A DNA stretch of 43,555 nt from an uncultured Truepera sp. (GCA_902806425.1 CADCWP010000013.1:1-43555), one strand, 5' to 3'. Shown: positions 1 to 8,770, counted from the first letter of the stretch. The notes: generated from the letters alone by a model not told the origin. Numbers and translations: made by a program.

Positions 1-1751
1 CGGAGAGTTACACGCCAACTGCCCCACAAGGCGGCAACGTCAACGAGACGCAGTTCGGTGATTTCACGACGTTTAACAGAGTGATTTCCGCAAATGCTAA
101 CGAAACTGCTGTTTTGGCTTTAATCAGTGGTCCGTCTCTCACTTACCGCGACTGGCTCGGCACCCGCACCTTTAGAAACGAAGAGGGTAACTTTAATCTT
201 TATTTCGCCAGCGAAATCGAAGAGGTGCGCCCCGAGCAGGAATTTATTATTACGCTCAAGGAGGGCTGGACCTGGTCGGACGGTGAGCCCATCACCGCCG
301 ACGACTTCATGGCCGCGCGTGAGATTACAGGCGACCCCGACGTTCAGTCAAACAACTACTCTGCTACGGTCACGGGTGACACCGAAGAGCCGGTCGTCTA
401 TGAGCAGTTAGGCGACTACCAGTTCCGGGTGACCCTTGCAGAACCACAAGTTAACGGTCTACAAGCTACCGTCGACACCGTCGGTGCCGTGCCCGCGCAC
501 ATCTATATGCCCGTCTACGAAGAGCAGGGCGCTGAAGGCATCCGCTCACTTTGGGGCCTCGACACGCCGGTAGACCAGATCATTTCAGGTGGTCCCTACA
601 CGATCTCCGAGTTTCGCCCCGGCGAGCGCATCGTGCTGACCAAAAACCCCACCTACGGCGAATTTGCTAAGGCTGCTGACGGCTCACCCCTTCCCGGCCC
701 CGACTCGTGGACCGTGACCTTCGCCGCGGACAACAACGCCCAGGTCGCGCTTGTTACCACCGGCCAAGCAGATTTTTTCTGGCCAAGCGGTCTCAACGAC
801 ACCCAGGCTATCCAGCAGGCGGTGACAAACGGCTCCATCGGCGGTCAGTTCTTTGCCAACATCGGCCCGAGCGGCGCGGTGGACTTTATTACCTATAACT
901 TCAACCACACAGACGAGTGCAAGCGCAACATGTTCCGTGCGCCCGAGTTCCGTCAGGCTATCTCGACCTTGATCGACCGTGACGCGCTTGTACAAGCCGC
1001 CGTCGGCGGTCTCGGTTACCCGGCAGTCGACTACGGCGGCGGCGAAGCAGCAGCCCCCTTCGACGCCCCGACTTTAGAGCCGTTTGAGTTCAGCCCGGAA
1101 GCAGGCTTAGAGTTGCTCGCGTCTATAGGCTTTAGCGAAGAAGGTCCGGACGGCGTGCTCCGCAACCCGGAAACAGGGTGCCGCGTTTCGTTTACCCTAC
1201 AGTTCAATGAAGGCAACGACCGCCGTTCGCAGCTCGCACAGGTTACCGCCCAAACTCTTGCCGAGTATGGTGTCGAAGTCAACGCCCGTCAGGTGTCGAC
1301 TGACATTTGGAGTCAGTCCATCGACGCTGGCTTTAAGAATCCGGAAGACGAAGGCCAGGGCCGCGAGGTCAACTACGACGCGCAGATTTGGGGCCTAGCT
1401 GGTGGCGACGTGGACAACCCTTCATCAGTTAACGTTTTGGGCTTAGGCGAACTTCTGAACTCTTGGAACAAGAGCACTGAGAACGTCGAGCCGTGGGAAA
1501 TCTCGATGGACCGGCTTTCGCGCCGTATGGATCGCACCCTCGACCTGGAGGAGCGTGTTGCTATCTACAACGAGCGTGCCGAGCTGATGCGTGAGTATCT
1601 GCCCATGACGCCACTTATCCAGCAGGCGTTCTCCTTTTACACAAACCTGGGCAACACCTGGCCGGAAGAGGCGCTCGACGCGAACAGCATCGAATCGCCG
1701 TACACCCCCGGTAACTACCGCGAAAACGTTACTAAAACGCAGGCGCAGTAA
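1..1751 (+). CDS. Peptide ABC transporter substrate-binding protein (5'-truncated by window)
   Basis: Family 5 extracellular solute-binding protein (DppA/OppA type) that would capture oligopeptides or similar ligands outside the membrane for the permease genes that follow. The reading frame is open from base 3, so the true start and signal peptide lie outside the window; the GTG at 81 is internal, because the residues before it (GGNVNETQFGDFTTFNR) look like family sequence. Family features include the WTWSDGEPITADDF stretch, the GGPYTISEFRPGERIVLTKNP stretch and a C-terminal PMTPLIQQ segment. About 580 residues are visible, near full length for the family. It is the first gene of the operon 1-6136 and is followed by an intercistronic hairpin. 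The exact ligand cannot be read from sequence. Confidence 0.93.
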   Translation, partial: ESYTPTAPQGGNVNETQFGDFTTFNRVISANANETAVLALISGPSLTYRDWLGTRTFRNEEGNFNLYFASEIEEVRPEQEFIITLKEGWTWSDGEPITADDFMAAREITGDPDVQSNNYSATVTGDTEEPVVYEQLGDYQFRVTLAEPQVNGLQATVDTVGAVPAHIYMPVYEEQGAEGIRSLWGLDTPVDQIISGGPYTISEFRPGERIVLTKNPTYGEFAKAADGSPLPGPDSWTVTFAADNNAQVALVTTGQADFFWPSGLNDTQAIQQAVTNGSIGGQFFANIGPSGAVDFITYNFNHTDECKRNMFRAPEFRQAISTLIDRDALVQAAVGGLGYPAVDYGGGEAAAPFDAPTLEPFEFSPEAGLELLASIGFSEEGPDGVLRNPETGCRVSFTLQFNEGNDRRSQLAQVTAQTLAEYGVEVNARQVSTDIWSQSIDAGFKNPEDEGQGREVNYDAQIWGLAGGDVDNPSSVNVLGLGELLNSWNKSTENVEPWEISMDRLSRRMDRTLDLEERVAIYNERAELMREYLPMTPLIQQAFSFYTNLGNTWPEEALDANSIESPYTPGNYRENVTKTQAQ

Positions 1752-1771
1752 ACCTAAACGCCCTAACACTC

Positions 1772-1797
1772 GGGTGAGGTCTTAAAAAGCCTCACCC
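1772..1797 (+). repeat. Intercistronic hairpin between binding protein and permease
   Basis: Perfect 8-bp inverted repeat GGGTGAGG / CCTCACCC with a 10-nt loop, 20 bases after the binding-protein stop and about 60 before the permease start. No U-run follows directly. Such a structure commonly protects the 3' end of an abundant binding-protein message or partly attenuates the permease genes; that role is inference. Confidence 0.6.
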
Positions 1798-1858
1798 CAT
1801 ATACATTGTTTTTAGGCCCTCAGTCAGCCTACTCAAACCGTATCTTTGGAGACGTCGT

Positions 1859-2839
1859 TTGATCCCTTACATCCTAAGACGTTTGGTCAACCTCATCCCC
1901 ACTTTTTTCTTGGCGACCCTGCTCGCCTGGATCGTTATCGACCTTGCGCCCGGTGACTTCGCCAGTCAGTTTGCCATCAACCCGCTCGATCCGAACGCCG
2001 AGGCGCGAATACGCGCCTCGCTCGGGCTTGATCAGCCGATGCTGGTGAGGTACCTTTACTGGCTCAGAAATGTCATTACCGACTTTGATTTCGGTTTTAG
2101 CCTGACAAGTCGCAACAACGTAACCAACTTGATCTTGCCGCGTATGGAGAACAGCTTAAGGTTGCTGTTACCAGCTACGATCATCACCTATCTTATTGCC
2201 ATTCCTATCGGCATCTACTCCGCACTTAACAAGTATTCGTTCGGTGACCGGGTGCTGACGGTCCTAAGCCTCTTTGGACTAGCCATCCCTAATTTTTTCT
2301 TGGCTCTTATCTTTGTGGCGTTTTCGGTGCAGTTCTTTCAGCAAAATGGTTTTTTTCTAATTCCAACCGGTGGCATGACGAGCCAAAATTATTCTCAACT
2401 GAGTCCAGGTGGGCAGTTTTTAGACTCGCTCTGGCACCTGATCGCACCGATGATCGTAGTGGCGCTCTCGAGCCTGGCCTTCATTACCCGCATCATGCGC
2501 GGGGAGATGCTCGAGGTATTGGGCCAGGACTATATCCGCACCGCCCGCGCTAAAGGTTTAGCACGGCGTTCGATCAACTACAAGCACGCGCTCCGGAACG
2601 CCATTTTGGTCATCGTCGCTACGCTGGGCGGGCTTTTACCCGGCCTTATCGGTGGGGCGGGAACGGTTGAGTACGTTATGCGCTGGCCCGGGTTGACACC
2701 GCTCTTTTTGTCGAGCGTCTTCGCTCAAGACGTCTACGTCCTGATGGCAATTCTCACGATTTTGGTGGTGCTGCTGATGATCGGCAACCTGCTCTCTGAC
2801 CTTGCACTCGCCCTTATCGACCCCCGGATTCGCTACTGA
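1859..2839 (+). CDS. Peptide ABC transporter permease, DppB/OppB type
   Basis: Inner-membrane permease subunit, 326 aa, usual length for DppB. It begins with the typical N-terminus (MIPYILRRLVNLIPTFFLATLLAW) holding the first membrane segment, then a periplasmic region and the BPD_transp_1 domain. The EAA-type coupling loop is seen at QDYIRTARAKGLARRSI. The start is TTG at 1859, preceded by TTGGAG with suitable spacing; no better ATG fits the conserved N-terminus. Its stop TGA overlaps the next gene's ATG by one base, which indicates translational coupling with the DppC-like partner. Together they form the transmembrane channel. Confidence 0.93.
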   Translation: MIPYILRRLVNLIPTFFLATLLAWIVIDLAPGDFASQFAINPLDPNAEARIRASLGLDQPMLVRYLYWLRNVITDFDFGFSLTSRNNVTNLILPRMENSLRLLLPATIITYLIAIPIGIYSALNKYSFGDRVLTVLSLFGLAIPNFFLALIFVAFSVQFFQQNGFFLIPTGGMTSQNYSQLSPGGQFLDSLWHLIAPMIVVALSSLAFITRIMRGEMLEVLGQDYIRTARAKGLARRSINYKHALRNAILVIVATLGGLLPGLIGGAGTVEYVMRWPGLTPLFLSSVFAQDVYVLMAILTILVVLLMIGNLLSDLALALIDPRIRY

Positions 2840-4044
2840 TGGCCGACACCGTACCGGTCGTTCCCAGCGGCGGGGCTGAGCCTACAGACGCTCGGGTCGT
2901 CCGTAGCGAGAGCCTCTCGACAATCGCCTGGAAACAGTTTCGCAAGCACCCGATGGCGCGCGTTTCGCTTACTGTTTTGGGTGTTCTTTATCTTCTAGCT
3001 GCCTTCGCCGATTTTGTTGCACCCTACCCCGAACGTTACATCGACCCCGGCGCAACCTTTCAGCCGCCCAACCGAGTGCGTTTTTGGGACGAAGGTCGTT
3101 TCGTCAGACCCTTTTTCTACCCGAGAGAGCAGGCGCTCGACTTCGAGACGCTGGAGACGACCTGGACGGAAGACCGTGATAACCCGGTGCCCCTACAATT
3201 TTTCGCCAGACGCGAGGGTGTGCGTGACCGCTACTTTCCCTTCCCCGTCAACCTGATTCCCGCGCAGCTCCGCCAAACTTTGGGAATGCGCCCGTGGGCG
3301 ACGCTGCACCTGTTCGGCTCATCGGACCCCGAGGTACCGTTTTACCTATGGGGCTCGGACGATTTGGGCGGCGACGTTTTCGGCAAAATCCTTTTTGGTG
3401 GCCGCATAAGTCTCAGTGTTGGGATTATCGCAGCGGTCGTGGCCGTATTTCTAGGGCTTTTATTCGGTGGTTTGGCGGGTTATTTCGGCGGCTGGGTCGA
3501 TGAGGTCATAATGCGTTTTGTGGAGGCGCTTTCAGCTATTCCGGACCTGTTTTTGCTATTCACGTTGTCGGCCATCTTCTATCCGCTCAACCTGCCTGCC
3601 TCGACCGTCTTTATGCTCGTGGTGGTGGTGCTGGCGATGATCGGCTGGGGCGGTGTGGCGCGCACCGTGCGGGGACAGGTACTGTCGTTACGTGAGCGGG
3701 ACTTTGCCTACGCGGCCCGTTCTCTAGGCGCGAGCAACGCCCGCATCATCCGCCGCCATATGCTGCCGCATACCCTCAGCTTCGTCATCGTCTATATGAG
3801 CTTGACAATTCCAAGTTTTATCATCACCGAATCTGTTCTGAGCTTTTTCGGTCTGGGGATTCAGCCGCCCTCGACGAGCTGGGGGCTCATGCTCAGCACC
3901 GCACAGAACTTCGTCGGCGTCACGGGACTAGGTGACCGCTGGTGGATTTTTTTGCCGGGTCTATTTATCTTTATCGCCGTCCTAACTTGGAACCTCTTGG
4001 GCGACGGTCTCCGCGACGCCTTCGACCCGCGCAGTCGGCAGTAG
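2839..4044 (+). CDS. Peptide ABC transporter permease, DppC/OppC type, with long periplasmic insert
   Basis: Second channel subunit, 401 aa, about 100 residues longer than classical DppC (roughly 300 aa). After a cytoplasmic N-terminus and a first membrane segment (about residues 40-58), some 110 polar residues (about 60-170, rich in Arg, Asp and Pro) precede the LWGSDDLGGDVF motif that normally follows closely. The C-terminal transport domain carries the EAA loop (RDFAYAARSLGASNARIIRRHMLPH). The start ATG overlaps the upstream stop. The insert is probably periplasmic and may contact the binding protein; similar long DppC proteins occur in some phyla, so it is a subgroup trait rather than a fusion of two known domains. 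Confidence 0.92.
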   Translation: MADTVPVVPSGGAEPTDARVVRSESLSTIAWKQFRKHPMARVSLTVLGVLYLLAAFADFVAPYPERYIDPGATFQPPNRVRFWDEGRFVRPFFYPREQALDFETLETTWTEDRDNPVPLQFFARREGVRDRYFPFPVNLIPAQLRQTLGMRPWATLHLFGSSDPEVPFYLWGSDDLGGDVFGKILFGGRISLSVGIIAAVVAVFLGLLFGGLAGYFGGWVDEVIMRFVEALSAIPDLFLLFTLSAIFYPLNLPASTVFMLVVVVLAMIGWGGVARTVRGQVLSLRERDFAYAARSLGASNARIIRRHMLPHTLSFVIVYMSLTIPSFIITESVLSFFGLGIQPPSTSWGLMLSTAQNFVGVTGLGDRWWIFLPGLFIFIAVLTWNLLGDGLRDAFDPRSRQ

Positions 4045-4079
4045 CGTGGGGTACACTTACACAATGATTAGGGGTGTTT

Positions 4080-5096
4080 ATGGCTGACAGTGACCGCATC
4101 TTAGAGGTCAATGACCTCCAAACTTATTTCGGTACGGACGAAGGCACTGTGCGGGCGGTTGACGGCGTGTCGTTTCATATCGAACGGGGCAAGACTCTAG
4201 CGGTCGTAGGTGAGTCGGGCTCGGGCAAATCGGTTACGAGTCTGTCGATCATGCGGCTTATCGCCTCCCCGCCGGGGCGGATCGCAGGCGGCGAGATGCT
4301 CTTTGAAGGCCAGGACTTGGTTAAAAAGAGCGAAGCGGAGATGCGAAAAATTCGCGGCAACGATATCTCGATGATCTTTCAAGAACCGATGACCAGCCTT
4401 AACCCGGTCTATACGGTCGGCGACCAGATCGCCGAGGCGATCCAACTTCACCAGCACAAGCGCCGGAGTCAAGCGATGAAGTTGGCCGCCGAGATGCTCG
4501 ACTTGGTCGGTATTCCCGAGCCGGGCAAGCGCGTCCACAACTACCCGCACCAGATGTCAGGTGGGATGCGCCAGCGCGTAATGATCGCCATGGCGCTCTC
4601 GTGCGGCCCGAAGCTTTTAATTGCCGACGAGCCGACGACGGCTTTAGACGTAACCATCCAGGCGCAGATTCTAGACCTGATGCGGCAGCTTCAGCGCGAG
4701 ATCGGCATGAGCATCCTTTTTATCACGCACGACCTAGGCGTCGTTGCTGAAATCGCTGACCGCGTGGTCGTCATGTACGCCGGACGCGCCGTTGAAGAGG
4801 GCACCGTCCACGAGATATTCGCCAACCCGCAGATGCCCTATACGCTTGGGCTGATGAACTCGATTCCCCGAGTCGACAAGGCCGCCGAACATCAGAACCG
4901 GCTCGAGGCCATCCCCGGCAACGTCCCTAACCCCTTGTACCTGCCGCAAGGCTGCCCCTTTCATCCGCGCTGCGCCTTTGTCAAAGACAAGTGCAAAGAG
5001 GCGGTGCCCCCCTTAGAGGACACCGGTGGTGGGCACATGGTGCGCTGCGTTCGCTGGAACGAACTTGAACTCAACGAGCGGAAGGTGATGGCGTGA
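4080..5096 (+). CDS. Peptide ABC transporter ATP-binding protein, DppD/OppD type
   Basis: Cytoplasmic ATPase, 338 aa, energising the DppBC-like channel. Motifs in order: Walker [10 protein letters not shown]-loop in [11 protein letters not shown], signature MSGGMRQRV, Walker [13 protein letters not shown], switch His in FITHDLGVV, and a C-terminal oligopeptide-type extension with [17 protein letters not shown] 4080 is preferred over GTG 4074 because AGGGG (4070-4074) lies five bases before the ATG and would overlap the GTG. Its end overlaps the next gene by four bases (GTGA). Confidence 0.95.
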   Translation: MADSDRILEVNDLQTYFGTDEGTVRAVDGVSFHIERGKTLAVVGESGSGKSVTSLSIMRLIASPPGRIAGGEMLFEGQDLVKKSEAEMRKIRGNDISMIFQEPMTSLNPVYTVGDQIAEAIQLHQHKRRSQAMKLAAEMLDLVGIPEPGKRVHNYPHQMSGGMRQRVMIAMALSCGPKLLIADEPTTALDVTIQAQILDLMRQLQREIGMSILFITHDLGVVAEIADRVVVMYAGRAVEEGTVHEIFANPQMPYTLGLMNSIPRVDKAAEHQNRLEAIPGNVPNPLYLPQGCPFHPRCAFVKDKCKEAVPPLEDTGGGHMVRCVRWNELELNERKVMA

Positions 5097-6136
5097 CCCA
5101 AGCAGTGACCGTGACACCCGAGGTCCGTTCCGGCGGCGCGGACAAACGCGGCGTGACCAAAGGCGAGCATCTTTTAGAGGTCAGGGACCTTAAAAAATAC
5201 TTTCCCATCAAGGGCGGCGTCTTTTCCCGCACCGTCGCCAACGTCAAGGCCGTTGAGGACGTTTCCCTCAACATCAAGCCGGGCGAGGTCGTCGGCCTCG
5301 TCGGCGAGTCGGGTTCGGGCAAGACGACTGCGGGCCGCGCCATCTTACGGCTTATCGAACCGACCTCAGGCGAGATCATCTTTAACGGGGTCGATATCGC
5401 CAAGGTTTCAAAGTCGCAGATGCGCGAGTACCGCAAAGAGATGCAGATCATCTTTCAAGACCCGTTCGCCAGCCTTAACCCGCGTATGACCGTCGGCGAC
5501 ATTATCGGCGAGGCGTTAGACATTCACAGGTTGGCGCGGGGCAAAGCGCGTGAAGAACGCGTCGTGCAGCTTTTGGAGCGTACTGGGCTCTCGGCGCAGC
5601 ACATGCGCCGTTATCCGCACGAGTTTTCCGGCGGGCAGCGGCAGCGCATCGGCATCGCGCGGGCGCTCGCCGTCGATCCGCAGTTTATCGTCGCTGACGA
5701 GCCTGTCTCGGCTCTCGACGTGTCGATTCAGGCGCAGGTCGTCAACTTGCTGCAAGACCTTAAAGAAGAACTCGGCCTGACGCTCCTCTTTATCGCGCAC
5801 GACTTAGGCGTCGTCGAATACATCTCCGACCGCGTGGTGGTCATGTATCTAGGCCGCATCATGGAGGTTGCCCCGGCGCGCGAACTCTACCGCAACCCGG
5901 TGCATCCGTACACCGAGGCCCTCCTCTCAGCCGTCCCCATCCCCGACCCGACGGTGCGGCGTGAGCGCGTCATCTTACAGGGTGACATCCCAAGCCCCAT
6001 CAACCCGCCTTCGGGCTGCGTCTTCCGAACGCGCTGCCCGATAGCGGCTAAAGAGTGCGCCGAGGTGGTGCCACCCTTGGAGGAGGTCTCCCCCGGTCAC
6101 TTCAAGGCGTGTATCCGAAGGCCCGGTCCGAACTGA
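5093..6136 (+). CDS. Peptide ABC transporter ATP-binding protein, DppF/OppF type
   Basis: Second ATPase of the peptide transporter, 347 aa. Walker [26 protein letters not shown]-loop, signature [15 protein letters not shown], Walker [13 protein letters not shown], and the C-terminal Cys-containing extension [14 protein letters not shown]. It starts with GTG inside the upstream stop (GTGA overlap), so the two ATPases are coupled. It pairs with the DppD-like subunit as a heterodimer. A strong hairpin terminator follows within a few bases, ending the five-gene operon. Confidence 0.95.
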   Translation: MTQAVTVTPEVRSGGADKRGVTKGEHLLEVRDLKKYFPIKGGVFSRTVANVKAVEDVSLNIKPGEVVGLVGESGSGKTTAGRAILRLIEPTSGEIIFNGVDIAKVSKSQMREYRKEMQIIFQDPFASLNPRMTVGDIIGEALDIHRLARGKAREERVVQLLERTGLSAQHMRRYPHEFSGGQRQRIGIARALAVDPQFIVADEPVSALDVSIQAQVVNLLQDLKEELGLTLLFIAHDLGVVEYISDRVVVMYLGRIMEVAPARELYRNPVHPYTEALLSAVPIPDPTVRRERVILQGDIPSPINPPSGCVFRTRCPIAAKECAEVVPPLEEVSPGHFKACIRRPGPN

Positions 6137-6138
6137 AT

Positions 6139-6162
6139 AAAACCCGCTTCGGCGGGTTTTTT
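6139..6162. terminator. Rho-independent terminator with UUCG loop
   Basis: Nine-pair stem AAAACCCGC / GCGGGTTTT closed on a TTCG tetraloop and running into T6. It lies between the ATPase stop (6136) and the convergent Crp/Fnr gene stop (6169). The A-run on the other side lets it work in both directions. Confidence 0.93.
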
Positions 6163-6168
6163 GCTGAC

Positions 6169-6840
6169 CTAGAGGAGAGTTTGTAAACCCGGCAGGTGAA
6201 CGCGGTAGCGGCCCCGGCTACCCTCCACGAGGCCGTGCTCACGCAACTCGGCAAAGGCGGTCGAGACCGAAACGCGCGTGGCGCTGACCATCGACGCCAA
6301 CTCATCGTGGCGCAGCTCAGTGTGGAGGTCGCACCAGCCTTCGGCCAACGGTTTGCCGAAGCGTTCGCTCTGCTCGAGCAGCGCCCGCACCAGCCGCTGC
6401 TTGACGGGGTCGTAGGCGTACGAGAGCTGCTCGCGGCACCCTGAGAGTTGACCCGCCAGAATCTCGGCAAAACTCAGCGTAAAGGTCGGGGCGCGCAGCG
6501 CCAACTCCAAAAACTGATCGCGGCCCATTGGGCAGGTGACGGCGGCCGTCAGCGCCACCGCGTCGACGCGGTAGTACGCCTCCTGTAAAAACGCCTCGCC
6601 GATAAAGTCGTCAGGGCCGCAGATCGCCAGGATACGCTCGTGCCCACCGGGGGCCGCCGCGACCAGCTTGACCTGTCCCTCGGCGATGACGTGCAGGCTG
6701 GTCGCAGGGTCGCCCATCCGAAAGATGGTCTGGTGGCGTTCAAAGTGCCTTTTGGGGCAGACGCGCATAAACATCTCGTGGTCACGCGCGTCTAGCCGTT
6801 CGGAAAACTCGGTGCCCCGGACAAACCAAGGTTTGGTCAT
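6169..6840 (-). CDS. Crp/Fnr family transcriptional regulator
   Basis: DNA-binding regulator, 223 aa. An N-terminal cyclic-nucleotide-type beta-roll (about residues 20-130, including GDPATSLHVIAEGQVKLV) is followed by a dimerisation helix and a Crp-type HTH (about 175-205). The recognition helix reads ATRVSVST where Crp and Fnr usually have an SRETV-like sequence, so the usual base-contacting Glu is replaced by Val190. No N-terminal Fe-S cysteine cluster is present, so it is not a classical oxygen-sensing Fnr; the effector is unknown. AGGAG lies just before the ATG. It is divergent from the P460/TlpA/CcdA operon and shares with it a perfect palindrome, suggesting control of that operon and autoregulation. 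Confidence 0.9.
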   Translation of the reverse strand: MTKPWFVRGTEFSERLDARDHEMFMRVCPKRHFERHQTIFRMGDPATSLHVIAEGQVKLVAAAPGGHERILAICGPDDFIGEAFLQEAYYRVDAVALTAAVTCPMGRDQFLELALRAPTFTLSFAEILAGQLSGCREQLSYAYDPVKQRLVRALLEQSERFGKPLAEGWCDLHTELRHDELASMVSATRVSVSTAFAELREHGLVEGSRGRYRVHLPGLQTLL

Positions 6841-6893
6841 CTCACTCCTGTGCTCTCGAATCGGCGGCGCGTGCAGCTCAACGTCAAAGCTCG

Positions 6894-6964
6894 AGTCTAG
6901 CCGGTGGTGCCGACGCTGTCCGTCAAACTTTTGACGTAACTCAGGGCGCTGTAGCGTCCATAAT
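6894..6964. promoter_or_regulatory. Divergent promoters with central Crp/Fnr-like operator
   Basis: A perfect 7-2-7 palindrome CGTCAAACTTTTGACG occupies 6921-6936 (centre 6928.5). A minus-strand -10 candidate TAGACT is at 6894-6899 and a plus-strand -10 candidate CATAAT at 6959-6964, so the centre lies 29.5 and 30.5 bases from them. A class II Crp/Fnr site at -41.5 has this geometry, and neither side has a -35 at good spacing. A further half-site CGTCAAA is at 6882-6888. Operator identity is inferred from the adjacent regulator gene. Confidence 0.65.
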
Positions 6965-6998
6965 GACCCCTAGAACCTTACAAGTTCAAGGAGGCGTT

Positions 6999-7469
6999 AT
7001 GTGGCGCAGATGGATTTTAGCAGGCTTACTGATGACGGTCACACTCGTGGGCGCGCAGGGCGCGAGGCTGGGGCTGCCCGCCGAGATCGCCGACTACTTC
7101 ACCTGGGAGCGCGCGAACCCACAGAAGGATTTAGAGGAGTCCGCCCACCCCCTTGTCAAGGATATCTATATCGACGAGCTGGCAGCTCAATCGGCGCTGG
7201 AAGCCTCTTTCCCTTACGGTGAGGGCAGCACCCTTATTAAGGAGCGGATGAACCCGGAGACGCTTCAAGTCACCACGCTCTACGCCATGCGCAAGGTGGC
7301 TGGCTTCGACCCGGACAACGGCGACTGGCAGTACGCGGTCTTTGAACGCGAAGACGCGGGCGACTTTGGTGGCGGCTGGATGAGCGCCGAAAACGCTGGC
7401 ATGTGCGTCGGCTGTCACGTCAAGGCTAAGGACACCGATTACACCTTTCTGAGCTATCTCGGCGAGTAG
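6999..7469 (+). CDS. Secreted c-type haem protein, cytochrome P460-like
   Basis: A 156-aa exported protein: Sec signal peptide over about 20 residues, then a P460-type domain ending in one haem attachment site C136-V-G-C139-H140 within MCVGCHVKAKDTDYTF, which matches the family's usual C-terminal CxxCH-x-KDTDY pattern. P460 and cytochrome c'-beta proteins handle hydroxylamine or NO; whether this one oxidises or only binds such ligands cannot be told, and I could not place the cross-linking Lys. ATG 6999 is chosen because AAGGAGG ends four bases before it; the ATG at 6963 overlaps the predicted -10. It is the first gene of an operon with a thiol-disulphide protein and a CcdA-like protein that could support its haem attachment. 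Confidence 0.82.
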   Translation: MWRRWILAGLLMTVTLVGAQGARLGLPAEIADYFTWERANPQKDLEESAHPLVKDIYIDELAAQSALEASFPYGEGSTLIKERMNPETLQVTTLYAMRKVAGFDPDNGDWQYAVFEREDAGDFGGGWMSAENAGMCVGCHVKAKDTDYTFLSYLGE

Positions 7470-7489
7470 AGTAAGAACCAGAGGTGACT

Positions 7490-7972
7490 ATGAGATTTAT
7501 TTTGTTACTCGTTTTGAGTTTGACCACTACTGCACTAGCTCAGGACTCGAGCTGGCAGGACTTGTCCTTAACGGACGCCCAAACCGGCGAGACCTTCTCC
7601 CTGGCCGATTTTGCTGGGCAAACTGTTTACGTTGAACCGATGGCAACCTGGTGTGCCAACTGCCGCCAGCAACTCGGCAACGTCCGCGATGCTAAAAAAC
7701 AGTTGGGGGATGATGTCACCTTTATCGCACTCAGCGTAGAGACGACGCTAAGTGCCGACGAACTGGCGCGCTACGCCGACGACCAGGGTTTCGACTTCAC
7801 CTTCGCGGTGATGACGCCGGAAATGCTGCGCGCCCTGGCTACCGAGTTTGGTCAGTCGGTCACCAACCCCCCGGCCACACCTCACTTCATCATCGGTCCC
7901 GATGGGACGACGAGTGAACTGCTTACCGGTTTTAGTACCCCTGACGAAATAGTTGCTACCGTTCAGCAGTAG
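7490..7972 (+). CDS. TlpA/ResA-like thioredoxin-fold protein
   Basis: Exported 160-aa thiol-disulphide protein. The signal peptide covers about 17 residues (ends ALA before QDSS). The redoxin domain carries the W54-C55-A-N-C58 active site and the cis-Pro loop (ATPHFIIGPDG). In cytochrome c maturation such proteins keep apocytochrome CxxCH cysteines reduced. ATG 7490 with AGAGG upstream is chosen over GTG 7484. It lies 20 bases after the P460-like gene and 23 before the CcdA-like gene, so a functional trio is likely. A general periplasmic reductase is the alternative. Confidence 0.87.
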   Translation: MRFILLLVLSLTTTALAQDSSWQDLSLTDAQTGETFSLADFAGQTVYVEPMATWCANCRQQLGNVRDAKKQLGDDVTFIALSVETTLSADELARYADDQGFDFTFAVMTPEMLRALATEFGQSVTNPPATPHFIIGPDGTTSELLTGFSTPDEIVATVQQ

Positions 7973-7995
7973 AAATCTTGTAGACAAGAGGCTTC

Positions 7996-8661
7996 GTGAA
8001 TGAACTCTTCGGGGCGTTCCTACTCGGGAACGCCGCTATCTTGACCAACGTCTGCCTCTTACCGCTCTATCCCGGCCTGATCGCGTTTTTAGCCGGGAAC
8101 GCTGCTAACGAGCGGGCCAAACAGCTCACACCCTGGCTCGGGCTCATGGTGCTGCTGGGCATCCTCAGCCTCATGACCATTGTCGGGTTGCTGCTTTATC
8201 TGCTGCAAGCCTCGTTTGGCGGCCTGCTCGTCTGGCTACTACCGGTTATCTACGGCGCGGTCATCGTGCTGGGCGCGCTCATGCTTTTTGGCGTCAACCC
8301 TTTTGCCCGTTTTAGTGGAGTGAATACACCCGTCCTACATGACCCGCTGGCTAGTGCTTATCTCTACGGTGTGCTGCTCGGCCCGATGACGCTGCCCTGC
8401 ACCGGCCCGGTCGTAGTGAGCGCGTTTCTCCTCGGCGCGGGAAGCGCAGCAGCCCTGACGAGCAGCCTGCTCTATTTTTTCGCCTTCGGCCTCGGCTTCG
8501 GCTGGCCGCTCGTGCTCTTGCCCTTTGCTGCGCTGCCCTTGCAGCGGCGCGGGGTGGGCTGGCTGACCCGGCACTACAGGCTGCTGACGCAGGTGTCGGG
8601 GCTTTTGCTGCTCGGTATTGGGGTATTCGGCGTTGTCACAGAGCTTTTACCGCAGCTTTAG
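7996..8661 (+). CDS. CcdA/DsbD-type transmembrane thiol-electron carrier
   Basis: Polytopic membrane protein of 221 aa with about six hydrophobic segments. The two redox cysteines of the CcdA family are present: C20 in NVCLLPLYPG and C135 in LPCTGP. The family moves reducing equivalents from cytoplasmic thioredoxin to extracytoplasmic partners such as the TlpA-like protein encoded just upstream. Start is GTG 7996, preceded by AAGAGG at five bases. It is the last gene of the redox operon; no terminator follows. Confidence 0.88.
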   Translation: MNELFGAFLLGNAAILTNVCLLPLYPGLIAFLAGNAANERAKQLTPWLGLMVLLGILSLMTIVGLLLYLLQASFGGLLVWLLPVIYGAVIVLGALMLFGVNPFARFSGVNTPVLHDPLASAYLYGVLLGPMTLPCTGPVVVSAFLLGAGSAAALTSSLLYFFAFGLGFGWPLVLLPFAALPLQRRGVGWLTRHYRLLTQVSGLLLLGIGVFGVVTELLPQL

Positions 8662-8694
8662 GCGTAGCGAGCCAGAGGCGAAGCCTTCACTCAC

Positions 8695-8751
8695 TGCTCG
8701 GCACCCGTTACTTTTATCCGTGGGTCTCAGCGGTTCAGGCAGTGCCGAGCA
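8695..8751 (+). repeat. 10-bp inverted repeat upstream of polyprenyl synthase promoter
   Basis: TGCTCGGCAC (8695-8704) is perfectly complementary to GTGCCGAGCA (8742-8751), separated by 37 bases. The second arm overlaps the -35 position of the TATACT promoter at 8765. It could be an operator pair or a long-loop RNA structure at the 3' end of the CcdA transcript. Confidence 0.5.
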
Positions 8752-8764
8752 CGGTATGTAGGGC

Positions 8765-8770
8765 TATACT
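8765..8770 (+). promoter_or_regulatory. -10 box TATACT of leaderless polyprenyl synthase transcript
   Basis: TATACT ends seven bases before the GTG at 8778, and no Shine-Dalgarno lies between. Transcription would begin at or next to the start codon. No clear -35 is seen. Confidence 0.6.
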
